Of a stretch of 41,900 nt of DNA, positions 9,601 to 17,603 are shown in pieces. Location of the stretch: assembly GCA_012270065.1 (NCBI GenBank), contig JAAXJB010000033.1:1-41900 (forward strand), given 5' to 3'. Made by a program: the position numbers and the translations under genes. This DNA is from Rubripirellula sp. GTDB taxonomy: Bacteria; Planctomycetota; Planctomycetia; Pirellulales; Pirellulaceae. The notes beneath the pieces were generated by a model, which had not been told where the DNA came from, made no database searches, and worked only from the letters and a program-made list of their open reading frames with translations. Every line of letters begins with the position of its first letter. Positions within the stretch are counted from its first letter, which is position 1.

Positions 9601-9730
9601 CGAAATCGAAAAATCCCGGATCAGCAGTCGCAAGCAGTCACAGGTATCGTGGATGCCTGATGGCTTACTTGACACTTTCACGCGTCAGCAGATCTTTGAC
9701 CTGATCGCTTATCTGGAATCTTCGCCCTGA
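6626..9730 (+). CDS. PVC-type membrane-bound/secreted dehydrogenase: beta-propeller, HEAT-like region and haem-binding cytochrome c domain
   Basis: The 1034-residue protein starts in an ATGA overlap with the endonuclease IV stop. A long N-terminus with a hydrophobic stretch (FAFLLSVLFSW) suggests export. Order of parts: a beta-sandwich-like domain (about 55-150); a six-bladed propeller related to PQQ-dependent sugar dehydrogenases (about 240-580; GLRNPYGLDFNAQGD, GGDFGWRG, DLDFGNNGSMYLITGG); a helical HEAT-like region (about 600-860); and a C-terminal planctomycete haem-binding domain with CIQCH (C907, C910, H911), then IGPDLTA and the ILRPSEVIAENY signature. Family members are thought to oxidise sugars or alcohols in the periplasm and pass electrons to the haem; the substrate is unknown. 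A 7-bp stem (cctgagg 9726-9732, cctcagg 9754-9760) spans the stop codon and might act as a weak terminator. Confidence 0.9.
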   Translation: MIALNGRSHHRHPHLQCRSPFHSFTGTFAFLLSVLFSWCDLSGMIPHAQGQNRTRQTTTNWIWASAQPGEHATFEFTKSFRVENDGTMAELCFSPCFSELQITLDGRRVGNASAYQGVTKTTIQQPLNAGIHHLTVHAIGVEGPSAFFAELMLNHRDQVKKIRTGHDWLAFTANALKKQERAPISLIDLGPIENVLTPPEQSHVGIDALDNYEQWKLALGDNAKNKGKAPSFVINRHFTIQELPFPETDGLDPGSWVSMTIDSQGRLIIARETSGLIRLKLSARGDQIESAEWINRDLKECRGLTFRGQDLYVNANNSRGLYRLRSDEDYFADPELVYASSGGVGHGRNDLAVGPDNLLYSIHGDSVDLPESAIDHTSPYRNAAKGIKTSEGHLLRINPDTGTVEILAAGLRNPYGLDFNAQGDCFTYDADAEHDMGAPWYRPTRILQLVTGGDFGWRGVTGSWPPYYPDHPDNAIPGIDIGKGSPTAVKFGTASNFPAKYRDGLFVLDWAYGRILLVNLFARGSGYRMTAETFLKGRPLNVTDLDFGNNGSMYLITGGRKTQSKLYRVQYTGNEHRKSESSDHQKQCDQFSAESRRTRRELESLLTQQIDSGQFRRAWTLLGNPDPWISHAAARVIERVPTSKWKDKALLETEPAIAVRAITCLVRSQDAKSSPEVIQRLTQLADSVDGMGFHMENIQCDALYAIQLALSQEQQRSPARNTELISVLSPMYPARSDSRPSDSPRPASETDHRLNYRKNAVLSELLATLGDKLMVSKTIPLLQQTASPEQRLHFLYAMRHVTAGWTPELRRRYFTHLAKAGSELGGAGLPDFLQRIRDDAMQHVPSEEKEAMTALFKPASTSGKNLVPPPQGQGAVVEDWTVDKILGGTPLTGNVRRGKQIFAAAACIQCHRFETDGQMIGPDLTAAMRRYSRRDLLQAILRPSEVIAENYRSVQILTEDGEVFTGQITRGVDYRSPVLRLATDPANPSQIVEIEKSRISSRKQSQVSWMPDGLLDTFTRQQIFDLIAYLESSP

Positions 9731-9861
9731 GGTTGGGGCGACATCCTCCGGTCCCTCAGGTGAAGGTTTTCTCGCAGTCAGGGATAGGAGACGGGTTAAC
9801 AGGACGTGACTGCTCGTGATAATGCAGCGGACCATTTTGCTGCCTCTGTTTCGAGCCTCCT

Positions 9862-11103
9862 TTGACCACGCCTGAATCGGACCGACTTTACGACCGGAAT
9901 TTTTGGCTTGCGTTTATCAGCCAAAGCTGTTTCGTCAGTGCAAACACTCTGATGGCACACTATTCGCGTTGGATTGAATACCTTGGTGGCAGTCTCAGCC
10001 AGGTTGGCCTGATCATGGGTGCGGGAGCATTGCTGGGTCTGTTACTGCGTCCATGGATGGCACAGTGGATCAATCGATTGGGTGCTCGCGTCATGTGGGC
10101 ATTTGGTCTGATTCTGTTTGCGCTGTCAGCATTGACAAATCTGTTTCTCGATCAGATCGACACGGAAATATTTCTTGTCCGGTCGGGACTCGTGACTGGT
10201 GCGGCGATCGTATTTGCGAGCGGGCTGACCTACATTTCGCAGACAAGCCCTGAGAGCCGCAGAACGGAGGCGATAGGAATCTTTGGCATTGGTGGTTTTT
10301 TGGGAATGCTCACGGGCCCTTTTGTTGGAGACCTGTTTCTTGCCAATCGATTGCGTGACAACTTTGAGATGCTGTTTCTCGTGGCGGCGTTGGCCAACGC
10401 CCTTCCTCTGCTGCTGCTTTACTTTCTCAGGCCAACCGTCAACGAGGGATCCAGATCATCGCTGCGGCTTTCTGACTTTGTTCAGATCACTCGCCGTCAC
10501 TGGCCGGGTTCAATCCTGCTGGTAGATTTCGCTTTTGGTGTCTGCATGACGGCTCCGTTCGTGTTTGTGGCCAGTTTCATTGATCGAGAATCATTGGACA
10601 TGCCCGGCATCTCGGTCATTGGTGTGTTTTTTCTTTTCTACGCTGGTATCGCAATTGTTGTACGGCTTTCGTCACGGCGACTTCCAGATCGCATTGGCTC
10701 AACAAAGGTTCTCCTGTGTGGCGTGATTCTGATGTCGATCGGCATGTTCTTTTTTGGACTGGTTCACGCTGGCAACCCGTGGCTCATTTCGATTCCGGCA
10801 ATTTTGACTGGAACCGGGCACAGCCTGATGTTCCACACCATGACCTCCCTTACCCTGCAGACATTTCCGATGGCGGTGCGTGGAACCGGTTCCGCAATCG
10901 CTCTGATGATGCTCGATCTTGGAACATTTCTGGGTGCACCTGTACTTGGCATGATCGGTGAGAGTTACGGATTTTCGATGCTGTTTGCCACCATCGGTAC
11001 GTTCAATCTTGTTTGTGGTCTGGTTTATGCATCGTTTACGATGGGCAAGCGAAAAAGAACGCTGGAGGCAAATGATGACAGACAAGGCAACCGTAAAAAA
11101 TGA
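9862..11103 (+). CDS. Major facilitator superfamily transporter
   Basis: The 413-residue protein has about twelve hydrophobic segments and typical MFS features, such as the loop RPWMAQWINRLGARVMW after helix 2 and FAFGVCMTAPFVFVASF in the second half. It is an inner-membrane secondary transporter or drug/sugar exporter; the substrate is not evident. The best start is the TTG at 9862 (TTGACCACGCCTGAATCG): the next in-frame ATG falls inside the first membrane segment. No clear ribosome-binding site precedes it. The stop codon overlaps the ATG of the DNA glycosylase gene by 4 bp. The C-terminus is basic (GKRKRTLEANDDRQGNRKK). Confidence 0.87.
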   Translation: MTTPESDRLYDRNFWLAFISQSCFVSANTLMAHYSRWIEYLGGSLSQVGLIMGAGALLGLLLRPWMAQWINRLGARVMWAFGLILFALSALTNLFLDQIDTEIFLVRSGLVTGAAIVFASGLTYISQTSPESRRTEAIGIFGIGGFLGMLTGPFVGDLFLANRLRDNFEMLFLVAALANALPLLLLYFLRPTVNEGSRSSLRLSDFVQITRRHWPGSILLVDFAFGVCMTAPFVFVASFIDRESLDMPGISVIGVFFLFYAGIAIVVRLSSRRLPDRIGSTKVLLCGVILMSIGMFFFGLVHAGNPWLISIPAILTGTGHSLMFHTMTSLTLQTFPMAVRGTGSAIALMMLDLGTFLGAPVLGMIGESYGFSMLFATIGTFNLVCGLVYASFTMGKRKRTLEANDDRQGNRKK

Positions 11104-11732
11104 CACGCAAGCTGCACGCTGACTTTCTTCTGATCGCCGATCAGATCAACCTTGCACTGAAGCAGGCCATTTCGGATTGCGGACCTCTGCCAGGTCTGCG
11201 ACCGCAACGTCAGCCCTTGGTCTCTGTTCTGTGCAGAACGATTGCCGGCCAACAGCTTTCCGTCCATGCAGCCCGCACAATCTGGCGACGTGTTCTTGCA
11301 GACCGTGGCGACACGGAACTGGTAGATTACATGCTCAATGCAGGGCCAGAGCGGCTTCGCAGTTGCGGCCTGTCTACTGCCAAGTCACGCACAATGCATG
11401 AAATCGCTCAGACTTCGCAGGCAGGTCGCCTTGACCCCGTTGAACTGAAACGTCTGCCACCTGCTGACCGCAGACAGCGGTTGACCGCAATTTGGGGCGT
11501 TGGCCCATGGACTGCCGACATGATCGGAATCTTTTACTTCTGCGACTCGGACGTTTGGCCTGAAAATGACATCACAGTGCAAAAGACAATGCAAAAACTC
11601 ATTGGCAAACGCCGCAAAACAACTCTGGCGGCAGGGAAATTCCAACCCCACCGATCTTTGCTCGCCCGATACATGTGGAAAATTGCAGACGCTTCACCAG
11701 ACAGCAACATCAATATCAAAAGCTCCCGATGA
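11100..11732 (+). CDS. DNA-3-methyladenine glycosylase II family protein (AlkA-like, HhH-GPD)
   Basis: The 210-residue protein carries the HhH-GPD base-excision fold: VLCRTIAGQQLSVHAARTIW near the N-terminus, the helix-hairpin-helix LTAIWGVGPWTADMIGIFYF, and the catalytic aspartate in WPENDITVQKTM (D157). The ending QPHRSLLARYMWK matches the conserved RP-x-RS-x-A-x-x-YLW element. It should excise alkylated purines from DNA. It lacks the N-terminal domain of E. coli AlkA and corresponds to the short form of the family. Its ATG overlaps the MFS stop (ATGA), implying translational coupling, although the pairing with a transporter has no obvious functional logic. Confidence 0.9.
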   Translation: MTRKLHADFLLIADQINLALKQAISDCGPLPGLRPQRQPLVSVLCRTIAGQQLSVHAARTIWRRVLADRGDTELVDYMLNAGPERLRSCGLSTAKSRTMHEIAQTSQAGRLDPVELKRLPPADRRQRLTAIWGVGPWTADMIGIFYFCDSDVWPENDITVQKTMQKLIGKRRKTTLAAGKFQPHRSLLARYMWKIADASPDSNINIKSSR

Positions 11733-11888
11733 CCAGATATCCGGCTGGTGACCAGCCATCTGGAATCTTGCCACGCCGTCACACAAGAGGGGAGAAACGT
11801 TTATCATGTGGACGTGGAAAGCAACACGGCTTTCCGGCAATCTGCTTTGACTGCCAAGCTGCAACCGCCAGCTGGCAACGGGCAATTC

Positions 11889-11934
11889 CCCTCGCTTTGC
11901 TGACAGCCATTACCCTCGCTTTGCATCCAGCCAT
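11889..11934. repeat. Imperfect 24-bp tandem duplication reaching a start codon
   Basis: ccctcgctttgc occurs at 11889-11900 and 11913-11924, and cagccat at 11904-11910 and 11928-11934, a period of 24 bases. The second copy of cagccat contributes the first two bases of the ATG at 11933. The 200-bp gap before that start (11733-11932) holds no gene. Confidence 0.8.
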
Positions 11935-12817
11935 GACCAAAAATCAGCCCCGCCGCCAATTCCTGAAAACAGCGCTCGCCACAACGGCCGGCATCAGTTG
12001 CCTTCCGCAATTTGCAAATGCATGGGACAAGCCGTCCAGTGTGAACAACCACATGCAGTTCGGTCTGGTCACCTATCTGTGGGGCAAAGACATGGACCTG
12101 CCCACCTTACTGGATGTCTGCGAGAAATCGGGAATCAACGGAGTAGAACTGCGAACGCAACATGCACATGGAGTCGAACCGGTTCTATCCAAAGCGCAGC
12201 GTGCCGAGGTAAAAAAACGCTTTGCCGACAGCCCGGTTGAATTAGTCGGATACGGATCCAATGCACAGTATCATGAAAATGATCCTGCCAGGTTGAAAGC
12301 CAATATCGCACTGACGAAAGACTACCTGCGTCTGATGCATGACTGTGGAGGAACCGGGGTCAAAGTCAAACCGAACGGATTCGTGAAAGATGTGCCCCGC
12401 GAGAAAACAGTCGAGCAGATTGGCAAGGCATTGAACGAGGTGGCCAAATATGGCGAAGCTCTGGGCCAGCAGGTCCGTGTCGAGGTTCATGGCCGAGGGA
12501 CAAGTGAACTACCGGTCATTCGAGATATTTTCGCAGTCGCAACACATCCGAATGCCACTGTCTGCTGGAACTCCAACGATGTTGATTTGACCGGCGAGGG
12601 GCTCTCGGCCAACTTCGACATGGTGAAGAATCGTTTTGGAGACACCGTTCATATCCGGGAACTCAACGTAGGCAAGTACCCTTATGGCGAGCTGATGGGA
12701 AAGTTCAAGGAGATGGACTACAAGGGCTGGATTCTGCTGGAAGCGCGAACCAACCCTCGCGACAAAGTTGCAGCACTGATCGAACAACGACAGCTCTTTG
12801 AAAAAATGACAGCCTGA
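11933..12817 (+). CDS. Tat-exported sugar phosphate isomerase/epimerase family protein (xylose-isomerase-like TIM barrel)
   Basis: The 294-residue protein starts MTKNQPRRQFLKTALATTAG, a textbook twin-arginine signal (RRQFLK). The rest is an AP-endonuclease-2/xylose-isomerase-like barrel: FGLVTYLWGKDMDLPTLLDV, SGINGVELRTQHAHGVEP, GTGVKVKPNGF, VRVEVHGRGTSELP, VCWNSNDVDLTGEG and KGWILLEARTNPRDKV, with acidic and His residues at strand ends where the metal site sits in this superfamily. It probably acts on a sugar in the periplasm, as isomerase, epimerase or lyase; the exact reaction cannot be inferred. The frame is open 86 codons further upstream and overlaps the glycosylase gene, but that translation looks non-coding and would bury the Tat signal. 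Its stop (12815-12817) abuts the stop of the convergent gene with no base between. Confidence 0.87.
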   Translation: MTKNQPRRQFLKTALATTAGISCLPQFANAWDKPSSVNNHMQFGLVTYLWGKDMDLPTLLDVCEKSGINGVELRTQHAHGVEPVLSKAQRAEVKKRFADSPVELVGYGSNAQYHENDPARLKANIALTKDYLRLMHDCGGTGVKVKPNGFVKDVPREKTVEQIGKALNEVAKYGEALGQQVRVEVHGRGTSELPVIRDIFAVATHPNATVCWNSNDVDLTGEGLSANFDMVKNRFGDTVHIRELNVGKYPYGELMGKFKEMDYKGWILLEARTNPRDKVAALIEQRQLFEKMTA

Positions 12818-15487
12818 TCAGCGTTCCCAGACTGCTGGCAATTCTATTGCATCGGATCCGAAAGTCTGTGACACCACAAACCCGCTGGCCTGCGACATGT
12901 AAAAGATTCGACCATTGGAAACGACAGCCCCAAGGCATTCCCGCGAATCGATCGCAGGTCCTGTGGAAACCAGTTTGCCATTGCGTGACAGGTCAATCAT
13001 ATCCATGTTGGCTCCGAGAACGTACGGTTCGGAGAGTGTAAATCGACAGCATGCGTAATTATGTCCGATGCTGCCAGTTACCTTTCCTGTGGCGCGATCA
13101 AAGACGTTGCCTTTGCCTCTCAATGCATTCGAAAAAACGAATTCGGGGCCGACTGAGACAACATTCAGCGCCGAGGTGATTGGATCTGAGCGCCATATCA
13201 GTGTTCCGTCTTTTGCGTTGAGACACCAGACAAAGCGATCATCAGTTCCTTCTTTCGCACGATTGAAACCGCCGATATACAACTGGTCATCCCGCGCACT
13301 CAACGTGCACTTGGAAGTGACGTAATAATCGGTGGTCATCCACACCTGCTTTCCCGTCTTGGGATCAAGACAAACCGTCAGTCCATTATTTTTGGCTGGC
13401 AGTCCGCGACGAACGCGTTGACTTTCTGCATAGCCAAAGAACACCGAATAAAAAAGCTTTCCATTGAGTTCGCAGATTCCACAGTCATTGCCACCACGTC
13501 CAAATTCCGAATAGTCTTTTTCCCAGACGACCTGCCCCGTTTCGAGATCCCACGCCCACAACCGGGGGCGATGGTCTCGCGGATAATAAGGGTTGTCATT
13601 GGAGTAGATCCAACTCATGACCTCTTTCCCGTTGCGTTCCACCGGTGTACCCCGAAACGTGAACGGCTTCTCGCTTCCCTGAGCTGCATAATCACCGGAA
13701 CCTGAGGCATAAATCGCCAGGCCATCAACCACGATGGGCGGAAACTGGCGACTCCAGCTTGGTGATCCGGTGAAGGGTGCTTCCCACAGCAAATCCCCCG
13801 TCTGAGCATCCAGACACCTCATCGCCGAGCGTTTGATGCCAGCCTGTGGGACAATCAACTTGCCATCGAAGTACAGCGGAGAAGTGAACGAAAGATAGAC
13901 ATCCGGCCAGTAACGTCGCCAAAGAAGCCGTCCGGTATCCTGCTCAACTGCAATCACCTGGCCCTCAGCCGTATGCATGTAAAGTCGTCCACCTCCGCAA
14001 ACTGGAAGATGTTTCACCGTTCCCTCAAGCCTTCGTGCCCAGCGCATCCTCAACGGAGGCTGCAAGCCCTGAGCATTCGCATTGGTACCACTGAAATCAC
14101 CGTAATTTGTATACCAATCGTACGGAGACGCGGCGAACTTGCCTCGAAGCGGACTACGGATCTCATGCACCCGTAGATCCCTGCTGGGCAGTTTCTGATT
14201 GCCACCCTCTCCCAGCACATACAGATAACCATCTTCGCAGGGAACAAAAACACGAGCATCAGCAACGGCGACTGGCGCACTGATTGCTGCGCCTTTGGCC
14301 GTCTTGAACTCCCTCACCTCACCATCCTGCAACGGAACCACATAAAGACTACCGTTCAGGCCCCCATAGATCGCGTGACTGCGGGTCAAAACCGGAGGAC
14401 AGATGGAAGCTGCCTCGCAGAGCAGCTCGGTTGCCCCTGTTGAAATTGAATGGCGGCACAAACCAGCCCCATGCTCGGGCCTGACCCGGTACACATCATC
14501 ACCACGCACGCTTACCGAAGCAAAGCTGAGCAAACCCGATTTGTCGATGGACGTCTCTGTGCCCGGCACCACCCCGGTTTGCAGATTCCCCTTGTCCAAC
14601 TGCAGGATCTCAACGCGGCCAGCGTTATCACGACGATGCCATTGAACAAAAACCCGACCATTCTCATCAGCGCTTTGACCGAAAGTGGCTGGATACTCTT
14701 TACCCACGTAATCCGGAATTTCTCCCACATGCTCCAACTCCGCGACATTCCCCGCGTCACGGAGAAACACTGTCCGACCGCCGGCAGGCATGACCAGCAT
14801 CTCACCCATCAGACAGATTTCTCGGGAACACACAAAGTGATCACGCCACGTCACCCGATCTCCGCGAAAAGCGAGCCAGTCTTCTCCTTTCCAACGGTCT
14901 CCCTCGAAACCAATCACCTGTCGAACAAAATCCCATTGCCAGACAGAAACTCCGTTGGAACGCAGGCAATGCATCCTCGCCCCAAGCGTCGAAAAATACA
15001 CCCGGTTGTTACCAGCCACAGGTGCCGCAAAAACCGGCTCACCACAGTCGATGCGTCGAACCAGTTCCCCATTCCGGCAATCAAGCACGTAATAGAATCC
15101 GGCCATCGTTCCAACGTGAACAAACCCATCGGTCACACACGGGGCAGCAACATTGTTGCAGTTGCCACTGCCACCCTCGGTCTGAAACTCCCAACGTTTC
15201 TTGCCCGTCCTGATTTCAATGCACGCCAACAGTCCAGAACCGTCCACCACATAAACGGCATCGCCGGATACGACGGGGGATGCCAGAATTGCATCGGTCA
15301 TTGGCACGGCAACCAGCAAGCCGAGAGATTCCGGCACCGTGAATCCGGACGCGTTGCCAGATCGCAAACCATTGCCCAGCAACTGCGACCACTGCCCGGC
15401 AGAGCACTGCACACCGGACAACAGCAGCAAAAGGCCTAAAAAACCGACCTGACAAAGACGGTCACGGATGGTGCTTGGCTGAATCAT
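12818..15487 (-). CDS. Secreted PQQ-like beta-propeller repeat protein
   Basis: The 889-residue protein begins MIQPSTIRDRLCQVGFLGLL, followed by a hydrophobic run ending near SGVQCSAG: a Sec signal peptide. It contains two sets of PQQ/WD-like propeller blades; recurrent motifs are VYVVDGSGLLACIEIRTGKK, FYYVLDCRNGELV, LYVLGEGGN, VIAVEQDTGRLLWRR, MRCLDAQTGDLLWE, WAWDLETGQVVWEK, VCLDPKTGKQVW and VWCLNAKDGTLIWRS. Such proteins bind substrates or PQQ-like cofactors outside the cytoplasm; without clear PQQ-ligand residues I would not call it a dehydrogenase. The frame extends upstream to 15808, but that segment is Cys/His-rich, non-conserved in appearance and would hide the signal. It is convergent, stop to stop, with the TIM-barrel gene. 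Confidence 0.87.
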   Translation of the reverse strand: MIQPSTIRDRLCQVGFLGLLLLLSGVQCSAGQWSQLLGNGLRSGNASGFTVPESLGLLVAVPMTDAILASPVVSGDAVYVVDGSGLLACIEIRTGKKRWEFQTEGGSGNCNNVAAPCVTDGFVHVGTMAGFYYVLDCRNGELVRRIDCGEPVFAAPVAGNNRVYFSTLGARMHCLRSNGVSVWQWDFVRQVIGFEGDRWKGEDWLAFRGDRVTWRDHFVCSREICLMGEMLVMPAGGRTVFLRDAGNVAELEHVGEIPDYVGKEYPATFGQSADENGRVFVQWHRRDNAGRVEILQLDKGNLQTGVVPGTETSIDKSGLLSFASVSVRGDDVYRVRPEHGAGLCRHSISTGATELLCEAASICPPVLTRSHAIYGGLNGSLYVVPLQDGEVREFKTAKGAAISAPVAVADARVFVPCEDGYLYVLGEGGNQKLPSRDLRVHEIRSPLRGKFAASPYDWYTNYGDFSGTNANAQGLQPPLRMRWARRLEGTVKHLPVCGGGRLYMHTAEGQVIAVEQDTGRLLWRRYWPDVYLSFTSPLYFDGKLIVPQAGIKRSAMRCLDAQTGDLLWEAPFTGSPSWSRQFPPIVVDGLAIYASGSGDYAAQGSEKPFTFRGTPVERNGKEVMSWIYSNDNPYYPRDHRPRLWAWDLETGQVVWEKDYSEFGRGGNDCGICELNGKLFYSVFFGYAESQRVRRGLPAKNNGLTVCLDPKTGKQVWMTTDYYVTSKCTLSARDDQLYIGGFNRAKEGTDDRFVWCLNAKDGTLIWRSDPITSALNVVSVGPEFVFSNALRGKGNVFDRATGKVTGSIGHNYACCRFTLSEPYVLGANMDMIDLSRNGKLVSTGPAIDSRECLGAVVSNGRIFYMSQASGFVVSQTFGSDAIELPAVWER

Positions 15488-16243
15488 GACAGTTCTTTCC
15501 TTTACCTCACGTGATAATTCTGTCTTCGGCAAATTGTACTCCGCCTTAGCCAGGCTCACACATCTGTGCTCGAAACAACACCAAGCGTGATGAACGGAAG
15601 CCGTTGACAGCAGTACCGGCATGTCCAATCCGCACATCACCCAACAGGATTGCGGTTTGCGATGCGGTGCCCCCTGGAGGCCAGCCTGGGAAATAATCTG
15701 CCTTGAAACCCACCACCCTATTGCAATCGGATTGCAATAATGCAATATTGCGTGGAACACGGGGATGCAGCCACGACAAGGCAGGTTGCACGAGAGATTC
15801 AAATTCATTCAGCAGTCCTGAACCGGTTTTCAAGAACCCAGGAATGCTTCATTCGAATCGACTTCACCCCGCCTTCTCATAAGTGTGCTGCGCGTCAGCG
15901 AGTCATCATGATTCGCCAAAGACTGTGTTTTCCCTCCTACGCGCCAAGGTATCAGCAAAAAATTGCATCGATTCGGTGATGAGCTGAATTGAATGTCGAC
16001 GCACGAGTCTGCGAATCTGAACCACTTCATTTGAACATATACCGGGCAAAATCTGCGTTCCCCGATCACAAATGGTCCGTGGCACGACCGGTGATTCGAT
16101 AGAAAATTCGTCCTGCACCTGCCACACCGGGCAGGATTCCGGATGAGTCACTTCATGAATGGTCAGTAACACAAATGCTCTGGTGCTGTTCACCTAAAAC
16201 CAAACGCGAAATCAAACCCCAAGCTTTCCCCGGAAATTACGAC
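15488..16243. other. Long divergent intergenic region, no gene supported
   Basis: About 756 bp between the divergent propeller (minus) and DUF1559 (plus) genes. Open frames at 15546-15833 and 15906-16193 (both minus) and the upstream extensions of the two neighbouring genes have unconvincing translations. The notable content is the ATTGCAAT palindrome cluster at 15720-15751. The promoters of both genes should lie here. Confidence 0.5.
15720..15751. promoter_or_regulatory. Cluster of ATTGCAAT palindromes, possible operator
   Basis: The 8-base perfect palindrome attgcaat occurs at 15720-15727 and 15731-15738, spaced 11 bases apart (one helical turn). A one-mismatch copy, aatgcaat, follows at 15739-15746, overlapping the perfect 10-base palindrome gcaatattgc (15742-15751). 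The block is AT-rich within a more GC-rich surround, 230 bp upstream of the propeller gene and about 490 bp upstream of the DUF1559 gene. Binding by a dimeric regulator is inference. Confidence 0.4.
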
Positions 16244-17224
16244 ATGGCCAGCGACCAGTCCACTCCGAAACCTGCCACCGCGAAACCGAAACGGGCATTC
16301 ACGCTCGTCGAACTGCTGGTGGTGATCGCCATCATCGGCATTCTCGTCGGCCTCTTGTTGCCGGCGGTGCAGGCCGCACGCGAGGCAGCACGACGAATGT
16401 CATGTCAAAACAACATGCATCAGATTGGTATCGCTTTGCACAATTATCACAGCACATACCGCCGCCTGCCCAGTGGCTGGCTGACCAATCCTCGTGCCCA
16501 TGAATCCGGCTGGGGCTGGGGGGCTGCCATCATGCCTCACATGGAGGAAGTCGCTGCTTATGAAGACATCCGCTTTGAACTGCCCATCGAGGCCCCGGTT
16601 CACGAACCGGTACGCACCACACCGGTCGAAGCATTCATGTGCCCCAGCGACGTTTACGAGCCAGTCTTCTTCATTGCAGAGGGCGAGGAGGAGGAGCATG
16701 GAGATCATGATGACGACCACGATGATGATGACGACGATCATGACCATGACCACCACGACGAGGAGCATGGTCACAACGTGGACGAGGGCCCTCATTTCCT
16801 GTTTCAGATCGCAAAGTCAAACTATGTGGGCGTCTATGGAACCGAGTGCATCCATCACGACCGCGAGCCCGGAGACGGACTGTTTTACAGTAACAGCAAT
16901 CATCGTTTCCGTGACATACTCGATGGCCTGAGCCAAACCCTGATGGTCGGAGAGCGTGACGGACGTTTCGGGGGCTCGATTTGGCATGGTTACATTCATG
17001 AAGCGAATGTTGCCGCCGCGCGGGTCGTCGGAGCAACTGACCATACGCCCAACAGCCCGGTCGGACACTTTGAAGATTTCCGAAGCAACCATGCTGCGGG
17101 AGCGCAGTTCATTCTCGCTGATGGTTCTGTCCGCATGATCACCCAGTTCATTGACAAAGAGGTGTATCACGCCCTGACCACTCGAGCGAACAATGAAGTG
17201 ATCGATGCAAAAGACTTCCAGTAA
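16244..17224 (+). CDS. DUF1559 pseudopilin-like protein with a His/Asp-rich insert
   Basis: The 326-residue protein opens with a short basic leader and a type IV prepilin N-methylation segment ([16 protein letters not shown] at 17-32, then [15 protein letters not shown]). The residue before the Phe is Ala rather than Gly, so leader processing might be less efficient. The DUF1559 features follow: [19 protein letters not shown] at 54-72, a MCPSD motif at 132-136, and the C-terminal [18 protein letters not shown]. Between residues 147 and 184 (DNA 16682-16795) lies an insert of almost only Asp, Glu, His and Gly, with ten His, that looks like a flexible metal-binding loop. These proteins are greatly expanded in planctomycetes and are probably surface or periplasmic fibre components. 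The start at 16244 is preceded by cggaaa. A strong terminator follows, so it is a single-gene unit. Confidence 0.92.
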   Translation: MASDQSTPKPATAKPKRAFTLVELLVVIAIIGILVGLLLPAVQAAREAARRMSCQNNMHQIGIALHNYHSTYRRLPSGWLTNPRAHESGWGWGAAIMPHMEEVAAYEDIRFELPIEAPVHEPVRTTPVEAFMCPSDVYEPVFFIAEGEEEEHGDHDDDHDDDDDDHDHDHHDEEHGHNVDEGPHFLFQIAKSNYVGVYGTECIHHDREPGDGLFYSNSNHRFRDILDGLSQTLMVGERDGRFGGSIWHGYIHEANVAAARVVGATDHTPNSPVGHFEDFRSNHAAGAQFILADGSVRMITQFIDKEVYHALTTRANNEVIDAKDFQ

Positions 17225-17284
17225 AGTCTGAGCTGCTGCCGACAGGCATGCATGGCACACCAACGCCTCGCTCAAAATATCAGG

Positions 17285-17327
17285 ACGCCGGTTCCTCTGC
17301 CCACAAGCATGGAGAACCGGCGTTTTT
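17285..17327 (+). terminator. Rho-independent terminator after the DUF1559 gene
   Basis: A perfect 10-bp stem (acgccggttc at 17285-17294 and gaaccggcgt at 17314-17323) closes a 19-base loop and runs directly into a five-T tract. It sits 60 bp after the DUF1559 stop, a typical position for this family. Confidence 0.85.
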
Positions 17328-17603
17328 CGTTGACTGACATCAACATGAGTTTCCAAAACCGCTGTGACCGGAGTATCAGCCCGGATATGGAATCAGAGCA
17401 GCACGGACTGGAAAAAACGGATCCGTCATCGTCTCACTCGTGGTCCCGTCACTTGATCCGGCAAGGCAAGCAATACTCGCCGATCCAACATCACCGTGCA
17501 CGCCAAACGGGGAGGGTAGACGTAGCAGCGACATCCACCGGGGCATCCCGCATGTCCAAATGCCGCATGTCCAGATCCGGGGGATTCATCAGGATCGGTC
17601 ATT
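17328..17603. other. Non-coding gap between convergent genes, with a 15-bp duplication
   Basis: The stretch from 17225 to 17603 holds the terminator and then about 275 bp without a gene; long plus-strand frames crossing it are shadows of the kinase gene. At 17547-17576 two 15-base units (cccgcatgtccaaat, gccgcatgtccagat) form a tandem duplication with two differences. Confidence 0.6.

Noticed and set aside
15546..16193. One or two minus-strand genes between the propeller and DUF1559 genes
   Set aside because: Translations are Cys/Arg-rich without motifs; more likely chance open frames.
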